The position numbers and the translations under genes are program-made. The notes under the pieces are model-generated. The model searched no databases. It was not told where the DNA came from and saw nothing but the letters and a program-made list of their open reading frames with translations. A stretch of 64,000 bases of DNA, from contig CAVZIK010000006.1 of NCBI GenBank assembly GCA_963775295.1, positions 186,001 through 250,000 of the forward strand, written 5' to 3'. Origin of the DNA: JAMDEO01 sp963775295 (GTDB taxonomy: Bacteria > Actinomycetota > Thermoleophilia > RBG-16-64-13). Of the stretch, positions 17,003-25,290 are shown in pieces (the stretch's first letter is position 1; every line of letters starts with the position of its first letter).

Positions 17003-17023
17003 TATTTCGTCGCAGTGGCAGAA

Positions 17024-17055
17024 TGGGGCGGGCGGCCTACCGGCCGCCCGCCCCA
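17024..17055 (-). terminator. Terminator after aldehyde oxidoreductase gene
   Basis: A perfect 14-bp stem (TGGGGCGGGCGGCC and complement) with a 4-base loop lies 27 bases past the convergent aor stop. It stands back to back with the terminator of the plus-strand gene. Confidence 0.6.
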
Positions 17056-17081
17056 TAGTCCTCCACTTCCGGCAGGGCTTG

Positions 17082-18953
17082 TCAGGCGAGAGAAGCGACT
17101 CCAAGCTTGTCGAGGGTCTCGGCGCTGGGCTTACCGGTCTTGACGTCCCAGCCCATCGCGGCGAAGTAACCCTCCTTGAGATCCTGGAACGGGATGCTCG
17201 TACCCGCAGCCGGGCCAGCGCTCAATGCCGCTTCGAAACGCTTGGGCAGCTTGAAGGCGTCCGGGGTGACTCCCTGCCTCACATTGAAGATCTGACGCAT
17301 CGTCAGGATCCTCTTTCCAGTCTCGAGTCCTTCCGTCCAGTCCATGTCCCAGCCTGTGACGGGCCGCATGAGCTCCACCACGGGCGGAGCGTAGAAGTGA
17401 GCGTAGAGGTTGCAGAGACCGGCGGAACTCAGGAGGATGTAGTAGGCGTTGCCCCGAGTGAAGTAGTCAGCCTTTTTATCCCACTCACCGAACAGTTCCT
17501 TGGCACCGGATTCCAGCACCGGATCCGCGCCCAGAGGCGCGCCCTGCTCGAGCATGGAGGCCCCGACGTAATTCATGTGGTTGGCGGGTTGAGAATCGCA
17601 CATATAGATCGTGCCCTGGGACGGCGCCATGCGTGGATCGTGGAGCGGTAGCTCGCGCCCACCGATGTTCATGGCATATCGATCGCTGCCCTTGCCTATC
17701 CTCTCGGCCGCCCATTTGCTGCCGTCGGCCAACACCGCACCGAAACCTTCCCTGTGGGCCATCTGCCGGGTCAACTCCACCATGGCGGCGGCGTTCCCCC
17801 AAGTCAGCTCGAGTCCGTTGGTGTCGGCAGAGGTGATCAGGCCGTTCTCGTAACATTCTATGGCGAACGCCACGGTTCCACCGACACCGATCGTGTCTAT
17901 GCCCATCCGGTTGCAGATCTCGTTAGCCTTGATAACGGCCTCGAGGTTGTCGTTCCGGCAAAGCGGACCGAAGGCTGCAAGGGTCTCGTATTCGGGACGG
18001 TGCGTCTCGTCCTGGGTCGCAAAGGGGCCTTCCTTGACCTCAATGATGGCCCCGCAGCGGATAGAACACGAATGGCACGCGTACGACTTGAGCTTGTACA
18101 CGTCCATATTGGCGCTGTCGAGGTTGTTACACGTGGGAAAAGAGTCAGTGCCCGTCTGAGTCCAGTTGGTGGAGGGGCAATCTCCGATGGAGAGAAGGAA
18201 GCTGCAGCCAGCGCCCGTTCCCGCGGCGGTGAGTCCCTGGTGGAAGGGACTCTCCTTGATGGCCTGGCTATAGTCCTTGTGAATCGCCTTGAGACCCGCA
18301 GAGTCTGCGACCGCGATCCGGGCGCCTCTGCGGCTGCGCACCGCGACGGCTTTTAGCTTCTTGGAGCCCATGACAGCCCCCACGCCCGACCGCGCGGCGA
18401 TGCGGCCTTTCTCATTCACGATACCGGCCAGAAGCGACTGCTGCTCACCGGCCGGGCCGATGCACGAGATCTTCCAGAGACCCGGGCCGCCCAACTCCTC
18501 TTGGAGCATGTCGTCGGTCTCGTAGGTGTCCTTGCCCCACAGCTTGCTTGCATCGACAAGCCGAGCCTGCCCGTCGTCGATGACGAGGCACACGGGTTTC
18601 TCAGAGATGCCCGAGAAGAACACCGCGTCGTAGCCCGCCATTTTCAATTCCGGCCCGACGGTGCCGCCCGAGTTGGAGTCGGCCCAGCCGCCGGTGACCG
18701 GGGACTTCGCAACGACGGTGAACCTCCCCCCGCCATACACGCCGGTAGCGGTAAGGGGCCCTGTGGTGAAGCCCAGCATGTTATCCGGGCCGAGTGCGTC
18801 GACCCTTTCCTTCATCCGCTCCAATAGAACTTTGGCGCCCATCCCGATCCCGCCCACACAAGAGCGGTAAAACGCATCGTCCGGAGTCTCTTCCGTCATC
18901 GTACCGGTCGTGAGATCGACGAACAGCATCTTCCCTGCGTAGCCGTAAGCCAT
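17082..18953 (-). CDS. aor: Aldehyde:ferredoxin oxidoreductase family protein (tungstopterin)
   Basis: Enzymes of this family oxidise aldehydes to acids (or run the reverse) with ferredoxin, using a tungsten bis-pterin and one [4Fe-4S] cluster. The 623 residues start MAYGYAGKMLFVDLTTG. The cluster ligands are seen as ACHSCSIRC and a distal cysteine in SAGLCNLYAHF. The pterin-binding FTTGPLTATGVYGGGRF and KSPVTGGWADSNSGGTVG segments lie near residues 60-100. The upstream extension is rejected because AAGGAG lies 9 bases before the chosen ATG. It follows an IclR gene by 135 bases. Substrate unknown; an aldehyde from aromatic or amino acid breakdown is plausible. Confidence 0.93.
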   Translation of the reverse strand: MAYGYAGKMLFVDLTTGTMTEETPDDAFYRSCVGGIGMGAKVLLERMKERVDALGPDNMLGFTTGPLTATGVYGGGRFTVVAKSPVTGGWADSNSGGTVGPELKMAGYDAVFFSGISEKPVCLVIDDGQARLVDASKLWGKDTYETDDMLQEELGGPGLWKISCIGPAGEQQSLLAGIVNEKGRIAARSGVGAVMGSKKLKAVAVRSRRGARIAVADSAGLKAIHKDYSQAIKESPFHQGLTAAGTGAGCSFLLSIGDCPSTNWTQTGTDSFPTCNNLDSANMDVYKLKSYACHSCSIRCGAIIEVKEGPFATQDETHRPEYETLAAFGPLCRNDNLEAVIKANEICNRMGIDTIGVGGTVAFAIECYENGLITSADTNGLELTWGNAAAMVELTRQMAHREGFGAVLADGSKWAAERIGKGSDRYAMNIGGRELPLHDPRMAPSQGTIYMCDSQPANHMNYVGASMLEQGAPLGADPVLESGAKELFGEWDKKADYFTRGNAYYILLSSAGLCNLYAHFYAPPVVELMRPVTGWDMDWTEGLETGKRILTMRQIFNVRQGVTPDAFKLPKRFEAALSAGPAAGTSIPFQDLKEGYFAAMGWDVKTGKPSAETLDKLGVASLA

Positions 18954-19088
18954 GACTGTGTTCTCCTTCCCCTGCGGTGGCCGCCGGTGAACCGAGCCGG
19001 CCGGGCACACCCTTTATGTTCCGCTGACAGACACTTCCCCACGAAGCCTTGCCGAATTCGGCGGCGCTTGGCCGCCTCGGCGGATCTG

Positions 19089-19913
19089 TCAGCCTGCTCG
19101 GTTCGAGTAGCCCAAAAATGCGGACAAAGTCGCGGCCGTGGCCTTAACTGCCTCCGCGAAGCGCTGCCTCTCCTCCAATCCGAACCGTCCCGTCGGAACC
19201 ACCAGAGAGACCGCGGCGATGACCTTGCCCAATTGGTCGCGCACCGGCGCCCCCACCGCGCACGTGCCCACATTCCGCTCTTCGACGTCGAAGGCTATAT
19301 CGTCACGCCTGACCCTTTCCAACTCTTCAGATAATTCATCAGGCTCGGTGATAGTTGCGGAGGTGAGGCGGGTTCGCGGCATGGCGACCAGTTCCGCTCT
19401 CTCTTCTTCCGATTTGAATGCAGCAAAGATCTTCCCGTTGGCATTCGCGGTGTCTCCAATGATCCGGCCGACCGCCAATTCCCTCTTCAAGGGCCTGGGT
19501 GTGTCGACCATGAAGACGCTGACCGCCACTCCGTCGACTTCGACGGCAAGTGTGGCCGACTCCCCGGTCTTGGCAGTAAGGTCCTCCAAGTAGGGACGAG
19601 CGATCTTCACAAGTTCCGAGTAAGACTCTGAAAGATAGGTCGTGGCCAGGAGCGCCGGCCCGAGGTGATACCGACTTGTTACCGAATCGCGCACCAGATA
19701 GCTGGCCGCTTCCATCGTCCTTATCATGCGATATGCCGTCATTCGGGGAAGACCGGCCCGCTCCGCGATCTCGTCCAAAGTCCACTCGCGGTTCTCGGCG
19801 TCGAACAGCCCAAGGACCGTGAGCCCTTTCGAAAGAGCACGCACTAAGAACGCGCTCCCCCCGCCGTCTCCCTGCTTATCGCGCTCTACTACCTTACCGC
19901 GTGGTCTAGCCAT
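19089..19913 (-). CDS. IclR-family transcriptional regulator
   Basis: This is the second IclR regulator of the region, 274 residues from MARPRGKVVERD. The winged helix covers LTVLGLFDAENREWTLDEIAE and MTAYRMIRTMEAA. The ligand domain has ATLAVEVDGVAVSVFMVDTP and CAVGAPVRDQLGKVIAAVSL. It resembles the IclR protein at 12679 in many segments (FDxxxREWT, YLVRDxVTxRY), so the two are paralogues. It lies between the SDR operon and aor on the same strand and may regulate either. GTG and TTG codons a few residues upstream are alternative starts. Confidence 0.92.
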   Translation of the reverse strand: MARPRGKVVERDKQGDGGGSAFLVRALSKGLTVLGLFDAENREWTLDEIAERAGLPRMTAYRMIRTMEAASYLVRDSVTSRYHLGPALLATTYLSESYSELVKIARPYLEDLTAKTGESATLAVEVDGVAVSVFMVDTPRPLKRELAVGRIIGDTANANGKIFAAFKSEEERAELVAMPRTRLTSATITEPDELSEELERVRRDDIAFDVEERNVGTCAVGAPVRDQLGKVIAAVSLVVPTGRFGLEERQRFAEAVKATAATLSAFLGYSNRAG

Positions 19914-20081
19914 GGCTCCCAACACTCTCCAAGCATGTCAGATGTGAAGAGTTCATACCGGATTACATTATATCCCAACCGCACTCCGTTACGCGAGGTC
20001 TTGCCCCCTTCCCACGCATCAGATACCAACATCCCCCCGAGCCGGCCAATGCGCGCATTCAAGCAACTACGGAGCGGGCCT

Positions 20082-20867
20082 CTACAAGAAAGCCATCGCT
20101 CCTCCGTCGGGATACAAAATAGTGCCGGTGATGAAGTCCGACGCGGACGAAGCTAGGAACACAGCCGGACCGACGAGATCTTCGACCTCTCCGAAGCGCC
20201 CCATCGGGACGTTCTTCAGAAAATTGGCGTAGCGGCCGTCCCTTTCTTTTTCCATGATCTCTGCCGTCATGGGGGTCTTCGTGTTTATCGGACCGAGAGC
20301 GTTCACACAAATGCCGTACTTTGCGAACTCCACCGCCAAGGTACGGGTAATCATGTCCACCGCGCCCTTGGTGGCACAGTATCCGGCGTTACCGCCGGCG
20401 GCGGCACGTTGTCCACGCACGGACGAGAAGTTGATGATCTTGCCGCCTTTACCCTGCTTGATCATTTGGGCACCGAAGTGCTTACAGGTCATCATGAAGC
20501 TCTTGACGTTGATGTCAAAGAGCGTGCTCCATTTGTCCATAGGGAAATCGACGGCGGGGCTTTTCACGTTCCAGCCATGAGCGTTGATGAGGACGTCCAC
20601 CGAGCCCATATCGGCCACAACCGACGCCACCAGTTTCTCCACATCGGCCTCGTCGGTGGCCATGACCTGGTAGGTCTTCTTCACTTCCATGCCGGTCTCC
20701 GCCTTGAGCCACTCGGATGCGCTCGCCATACCCTCGGGAGACACATCAGCGAGGGCGACAGTACCGCCATACTCCAACATGCCTTTGGCCACAGCCCGGC
20801 CCATGCCGCCGCCACCGCCGATCACGACCACATTCTTGCCTTCAAGGGAAAAGAGATTGGCTGCCAT
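20082..20867 (-). CDS. SDR-family oxidoreductase, candidate phloroglucinol reductase
   Basis: This is a classical short-chain dehydrogenase of 261 residues. It has the dinucleotide fold VVVIGGGGGMGRAVA at residue 14, an NAG-like DVLINAHGWN segment, the catalytic serine in NFSSVRGQ, and the YCATK motif (Tyr-X3-Lys). The C-terminus has the family's FITGTILYPDGG. AGGAG lies 5 bases upstream of the ATG. It is the third gene of an operon with the hydroxyacyl-CoA-dehydrogenase-like protein and BKACE (gaps of 47 bases). SDR enzymes are known to reduce phloroglucinol to dihydrophloroglucinol in anaerobes, and the context supports that role. Sequence alone only proves an SDR. Confidence 0.88.
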   Translation of the reverse strand: MAANLFSLEGKNVVVIGGGGGMGRAVAKGMLEYGGTVALADVSPEGMASASEWLKAETGMEVKKTYQVMATDEADVEKLVASVVADMGSVDVLINAHGWNVKSPAVDFPMDKWSTLFDINVKSFMMTCKHFGAQMIKQGKGGKIINFSSVRGQRAAAGGNAGYCATKGAVDMITRTLAVEFAKYGICVNALGPINTKTPMTAEIMEKERDGRYANFLKNVPMGRFGEVEDLVGPAVFLASSASDFITGTILYPDGGAMAFL

Positions 20868-20914
20868 TGTTTCTCCTGTTGTATTTCTTTGAGGATGAAC
20901 GTTTGTCCTATTGC

Positions 20915-21751
20915 TCAGGGCTTGGTGACTCCCAAGATCTCACGCGCCTCTGCCGCATCAGCGATCTCGCGACCGGCGAGTTTACCCAACTCCACCGCGC
21001 GGGCCACGAGTTGAGGATTCGAAGCGAGCACGCCCTTGCTGAAGAAGATGTTGTCCTCCAGTCCCACCCTGAGACCGTTGCAGCCTTCGGCGAGACCGAT
21101 GAGCATGCAGGGGACATGGCTTGGGCCGATACCCGTGATGGACCAAGTGGAACCCTCGGGAATCTTGGGCAGCAGGTAGGCGACGGACTCTGCATTGCCG
21201 GGCATGCCGCCGGAAACGCCCAGCACGAGTTGCACGTGACAGGGCGGTTTAAGAAAGCCCTTCTTGATGTAGTAGTTTATGTTGCCGATCATGCCGGCGT
21301 CGAAGATCTCCAATTCGGGCTTGATGCCGAGTTTTTGCGTGATCGTGCCCAGCTCCTCTAGAAACTTGGGCTCGTTCAGGAAGACGTAGCTGTTCGCCCA
21401 ATTCATCGTTCCGGGATCGTATGAGCACATCTCGGGTTTGACCAGTTCGAGGTGGCTCATACGCTGCTCGTAGCTGAACTTGGAACCAGAGGTGGTGACG
21501 TTGATGACCGCGTCCAGCCCTTCCTTGGCCAGGGCGGCCCGCACCTTGCCGACGACCTCCACGAAGATGTTCTTATCCATTGTGTTGACGCCGTTCGCGT
21601 CACGCACGTGGATGTGAAGCACGGATGCGCCGGCCTTCACACACTCCAGAGCATCGGCGGCGATCTCATCCGGGGTGATGGGTACAGCGGGGTTCTGTGC
21701 CTTCGTAGTGCCGACTCCACAGAGTGCGCAAGTTACGATGAGTTTGCTCAT
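20915..21751 (-). CDS. BKACE-family beta-keto acid cleavage enzyme, candidate triacetate acetoacetate-lyase
   Basis: BKACE (DUF849) enzymes cleave beta-keto acids with acetyl-CoA, giving acetoacetate and a new CoA ester. The 278 residues show the zinc ligands in the HIHVRD motif (near residue 46), the third ligand in VGLEDN (near residue 225), the PITPDEIAADALECVKAGAS stretch and GMIGNINYYIKKG. Related enzymes act on 3-keto-5-aminohexanoate, dehydrocarnitine or 3,5-dioxohexanoate (triacetate). Lying between a hydroxyacid-type dehydrogenase and an SDR, downstream of a transhydroxylase region, it best fits triacetate cleavage to acetoacetate and acetoacetyl-CoA. Dehydrocarnitine is the main alternative. 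Confidence 0.87.
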   Translation of the reverse strand: MSKLIVTCALCGVGTTKAQNPAVPITPDEIAADALECVKAGASVLHIHVRDANGVNTMDKNIFVEVVGKVRAALAKEGLDAVINVTTSGSKFSYEQRMSHLELVKPEMCSYDPGTMNWANSYVFLNEPKFLEELGTITQKLGIKPELEIFDAGMIGNINYYIKKGFLKPPCHVQLVLGVSGGMPGNAESVAYLLPKIPEGSTWSITGIGPSHVPCMLIGLAEGCNGLRVGLEDNIFFSKGVLASNPQLVARAVELGKLAGREIADAAEAREILGVTKP

Positions 21752-21798
21752 GTCAGATCACTCTCTCCTTATCAAGGGACGCATCTGGTTTCCGGGAA

Positions 21799-22758
21799 TC
21801 AGATGCGTTTATAGATGAGTTGTTTGGTATTGGCGAAGACGTCGATAAGCGCGGCGTCGCGGGCCTTCAACACTTCGGCCAGCGGCCGGTCGCTGTAGTC
21901 GAAGAAACCCTTGCCGCTCTTAACACCCAGGTCTCCACGCTCCACGGCTTCACGCAGGCTCTTGGGCTGGTTGTCAATGGGAGCTTCCTGAAAGTCAGCG
22001 TTCTGAAGGTTGTTGTAGCTCAGATCGAGACCGGTGAAGTCATAGCGCTGAACGAAGCCCAAAACCATGGCCCTGGGAATGATGCTGGCCTTGACGGCCA
22101 GATCGAGCTGGTCGGCCGTCATGTAGCCGTTGTCGAGCAGAAAGAACACCTCACGGCCGATAATCCGCAGGAACCGGTTCACACAGAAGCCGGAAACGAA
22201 TTTCTCCATGACCACTGGTGCGCGGTCGACTTTCTTGAGAAGCTCCACCACAAGATCGACGGTGCTTTGGGCCGTGTTCTCGCCCTTGACGACTTCGACG
22301 AGAGGTATCACGTGCGGCGGGGCAAACCAATGGGCGATGACCGTCTGTGGCAGTCGCCTCTCCGGCATCGCCTCGTAGATATTGAGATAGGAGGTATTGC
22401 TGGTGAAGATGGTCCGCTCGGGGCACACGCGGTCCAATTCATCATAAAGAGCCTTCTTGGCGTCCAACTTTTCCGCGATACTCTCGATCACGAAGTCCGC
22501 ATCGGCGGCTGCTTCCGCCACCGATTGGGTCGGAGCGATCCTAGAAAGAGCCGGAGCCACGGCATCCGCCGCCAGGAGTCCGTGCTCGACAAAGGTCTCC
22601 ATATTGATCTTGGCCACAGACATGGCCTTCTCGAGCGTCTCTGCTTTACGCGAATACAGCGCTACGTCGTAGCCCGCCGTCGCGAACACCTGAGCCAAAC
22701 CGGGCCCCATGGTGCCCGCTCCAAAGACCGCGACCTTCTTCACATCTTCGACTTTCAC
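21799..22758 (-). CDS. 3-hydroxyacyl-CoA dehydrogenase-family protein, candidate 3-hydroxy-5-oxohexanoate dehydrogenase
   Basis: This is an NAD-dependent enzyme of the 3-hydroxyacyl-CoA / L-carnitine dehydrogenase superfamily. It has the Rossmann motif VAVFGAGTMGPGLAQVFA, FTSNTSYL, the catalytic histidine in IAHWFAPPHVIPLVEVV and the C-terminal helical domain (SGFCVNRFLRIIGREVF). The GTG at 22758 gives 319 residues and has AAGGGGC before it; a GTG 12 codons upstream (22794) lacks a ribosome binding site. It is the first gene of the dehydrogenase-BKACE-SDR operon. Oxidation of a beta-hydroxy acid to the beta-keto acid that BKACE cleaves is the natural reading. 3-hydroxy-5-oxohexanoate, carnitine or a CoA thioester could be the substrate. 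Confidence 0.86.
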   Translation of the reverse strand: MKVEDVKKVAVFGAGTMGPGLAQVFATAGYDVALYSRKAETLEKAMSVAKINMETFVEHGLLAADAVAPALSRIAPTQSVAEAAADADFVIESIAEKLDAKKALYDELDRVCPERTIFTSNTSYLNIYEAMPERRLPQTVIAHWFAPPHVIPLVEVVKGENTAQSTVDLVVELLKKVDRAPVVMEKFVSGFCVNRFLRIIGREVFFLLDNGYMTADQLDLAVKASIIPRAMVLGFVQRYDFTGLDLSYNNLQNADFQEAPIDNQPKSLREAVERGDLGVKSGKGFFDYSDRPLAEVLKARDAALIDVFANTKQLIYKRI

Positions 22759-22968
22759 AATCGCCCCTTGGTTCGTCTCTACCTCAACCGACACTGATTA
22801 GCACAGCTGATATGGATATACCGACTGGCATACCAGAAATACCGTGACGCAGTTCATCGTAATATAGACGGAGGCACAATTCAAGGAATGAAGCGGCGTC
22901 GGACGCGTCCCTGGGCGGCCCGGCCGAGTGGCGTCGGACCCACTATCTATGCCTCTTCTTCCCGAAAA

Positions 22969-23008
22969 GCGGCGGGCCCCGAAAGCGTATGCTTTCGGGG
23001 CCCGCCGC
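22969..23008 (-). terminator. Strong terminator after molybdopterin oxidoreductase operon
   Basis: A perfect 18-bp inverted repeat (first arm 22969-22986, starting GCGGCGGGCCCC) with a 4-base loop is followed on the minus strand by TTTTC. It ends the three-gene CISM operon 33 bases after the last stop. The remaining 22759-22968 is the upstream region of the dehydrogenase operon, with an AT-rich stretch near 22810-22875 likely to hold its promoter. Confidence 0.85.
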
Positions 23009-23041
23009 GACTTCGGCGGGTCTCCGCCGAAGACCGTGCGC

Positions 23042-25261
23042 CTAGACGTCCTGCATCAGGGCTTCGGGGACGAAGCCGTATTCCTCCGTACGGAAGACCT
23101 CTTCGGTGAGCTCCTCGTCCTTCGCCTTATACACCTTGCACAGAAGGCAGGTGAGGTCGGGCGAGCCGTACATCGGGTCAAGGTGATCGTTGCTTGTCAG
23201 CACGTTGGGGTTCGAAATGAACACTCCGTGATAGCCCTTGGCCGGCTCCTCAGGATAGAAGCAGTTGGCAGTAGCCATGAGGACGCCTTTCTTAATGCCA
23301 GGGAATGCGCGCAGCTTCTGCCGGATCCGACCCCGTGGGGATTCGATCCAGATGATGTCGCCGTCTTCGACGCCGTACTTGGCAGCCGTTTCGGGATGCA
23401 TCTGGCAGGTCGGAAACTCCATGAAGCTCCGCAGCCAAGGGATGTTGCGGTACTGCCCAAGGAAATAGAACGGCTGGCGGTAGCCGCTGCTCATCACAAT
23501 TGGGTATTCCTCGAAGAGATCGGGCCGTGATATCGGGCTCTCACCGGGCTCCTGGAACACCGGGAGGGGATCGTACCCGAGAGATTCTAGATGCTTCGAC
23601 CAGAATTCAAACTTGCCGGTCGCCGTTGGGAAGCCGCCTCCCTCTACCCAGTAATCGGTCTTGTACTTGTAGTAGACCTGGTCCGGACCCCAACAGCCGC
23701 TTACGAGACGCTCGCTGAAATCCTTCCACTTCATGGGGCCGCCGTCGGGCGCGTTTCCCCTCCTAAGCTGATAGTCGAGCATGTCGGACTCGGTGTCCCA
23801 CCATTTGTCGGGGACGACCCGCTTGCCGATCTCGTTGAAGATCCAGGCGTCGGATTTCGCTTCTCCGGGCGGATCGACGATCTTGTTGTGCGCCTCGATC
23901 ATGAAGCGAGGATGCATGTCGTAGACATCGTCGAGTTCCAGCCAGTGAGCAGCAGGCAGCACGATGTCGGCAGCTTCGGCCATGGGCCCCATGAAGAGGT
24001 CGACGTGTACCATGAATTCGACCTTCTCGATGGCCTCGACGACTTCTTTGGTGTTGGCCATGTGTACGATCTGCTGCCCGCCAACGCTCATCCACACTTT
24101 GATGGGGCTCTTGCCGGCGTTGATGGCCTTGATCATCGTGTCCGGATTACACGTGCGGGTGGCACCCATCTTGAACCTGTCGCCGCCGATGATCTTGCTC
24201 TTCATCTCGTCGGTGATGGGCAGCTCGAGGTTGAAGTCCTCGATGAGGCCCGTATCTGGAAGCACCCAGCTGACCATACTGCCCGGCCGCTCGATATTGC
24301 CGGTGAGACCCATCAGACAAGTGATGGCTCGGATCGTGTAGCCGCAGTTGGCCTGCCGCTCGAGCGAGCTACCCACCTGGATGGTGCCAGGGGTGTCGAC
24401 GGCATACATGCGAGCCGCCGTAGTGACGTGCTCCTTGGGGATCCAGCAGATATCGGAAACCTTCTCGGGGGTGAAGTCCTTGACCCGCTCCCTGAGTTCC
24501 TCGAAACCGAAGGTCCAGTTGTCAACGAAGTCTTTGTCCCACAGTTCCTCTTCGTAGATGACGTTCATCATGCCCATAGCGAGAGCACAATCGGTGCCCG
24601 GCCGCGGCTGAATCCACAGATTAGCCCGGGTCGCATAGGCGCTCGCGCGTGGATCGATAATAATGAGGTTCTTGACGTAGTCGAGCGACCTCATGTACCA
24701 GTAGCACATCTCAGAATCGGCGCTGCTGATCTCAAGCTGCTTGGCCCACATGATCTGGGTCTTCGGGAACTCGCCGCCCCACCCATGGTAGTCGCAATAC
24801 AGCCGACCGTAGCCCGTCACCAAGGCGTAGAGACCAAGCCTGGGGCTGTGGCACACGTAGCCCGGCGTGATGGCGTTGCCCGTGCCGAGTGAGCGCGCCA
24901 TTCTCATCGTGTAGCGGTTATACCCTCGGCCCGTACCTTGGGAGATGGCGATGGTTTCCGGACCGTAATCCTTGATCGCCGCCTTCATCTTGGCTTCGAT
25001 GGTGTCGAGGGCTTCCTCCCAGGAGATCCTCTTCCACTTCCCCTCGCCCTTCTTGCCCACTTGCTTCATGGGGTACTTGATGCGATAGGGGTTGTCGATA
25101 TGCTGGATGCTCGAGAGGCCCTTGGAGCACATCGTGCCGCCGGTGAGGGAATCGGGATTACCCTCGATGTGGACGATGACCCCGTCTTCCTTCGTAACCT
25201 TGACGCCGCAACCGCCGTGACAGCTCTTGCAAGTCGAATAAACGATTTCTCTGTTTGCCAT
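23042..25261 (-). CDS. Molybdopterin oxidoreductase catalytic subunit (CISM/DMSO-reductase family)
   Basis: This 739-residue bis-MGD enzyme has an N-terminal [4Fe-4S] site: Cys11, Cys14, Cys18 and Cys45. The likely metal ligand is Cys137 followed by His138 (YVCHSPRLG), the Cys/Sec-His arrangement of formate dehydrogenases. C-terminal cofactor-binding segments (FPTCQMHPETAAKYGVEDGDI) are present. There is no twin-arginine signal, so it should work in the cytoplasm. It is the third gene after the four-cluster protein and the NrfD membrane anchor. The substrate is not evident; formate, an aromatic dehydroxylation, a sulfur compound and a metalloid are all conceivable. GAGGAG lies before the ATG. 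Confidence 0.9.
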   Translation of the reverse strand: MANREIVYSTCKSCHGGCGVKVTKEDGVIVHIEGNPDSLTGGTMCSKGLSSIQHIDNPYRIKYPMKQVGKKGEGKWKRISWEEALDTIEAKMKAAIKDYGPETIAISQGTGRGYNRYTMRMARSLGTGNAITPGYVCHSPRLGLYALVTGYGRLYCDYHGWGGEFPKTQIMWAKQLEISSADSEMCYWYMRSLDYVKNLIIIDPRASAYATRANLWIQPRPGTDCALAMGMMNVIYEEELWDKDFVDNWTFGFEELRERVKDFTPEKVSDICWIPKEHVTTAARMYAVDTPGTIQVGSSLERQANCGYTIRAITCLMGLTGNIERPGSMVSWVLPDTGLIEDFNLELPITDEMKSKIIGGDRFKMGATRTCNPDTMIKAINAGKSPIKVWMSVGGQQIVHMANTKEVVEAIEKVEFMVHVDLFMGPMAEAADIVLPAAHWLELDDVYDMHPRFMIEAHNKIVDPPGEAKSDAWIFNEIGKRVVPDKWWDTESDMLDYQLRRGNAPDGGPMKWKDFSERLVSGCWGPDQVYYKYKTDYWVEGGGFPTATGKFEFWSKHLESLGYDPLPVFQEPGESPISRPDLFEEYPIVMSSGYRQPFYFLGQYRNIPWLRSFMEFPTCQMHPETAAKYGVEDGDIIWIESPRGRIRQKLRAFPGIKKGVLMATANCFYPEEPAKGYHGVFISNPNVLTSNDHLDPMYGSPDLTCLLCKVYKAKDEELTEEVFRTEEYGFVPEALMQDV

Positions 25262-25290
25262 CAGTGTCTCCTCAACACAAGCCTATAGCT

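Noticed and set aside
20915..22758. Carnitine degradation operon
   Set aside because: It remains an alternative for two of the genes, but no thioesterase, betaine transporter or trimethylamine-related gene is adjacent, and the neighbouring transhydroxylase and SDR fit phloroglucinol better.
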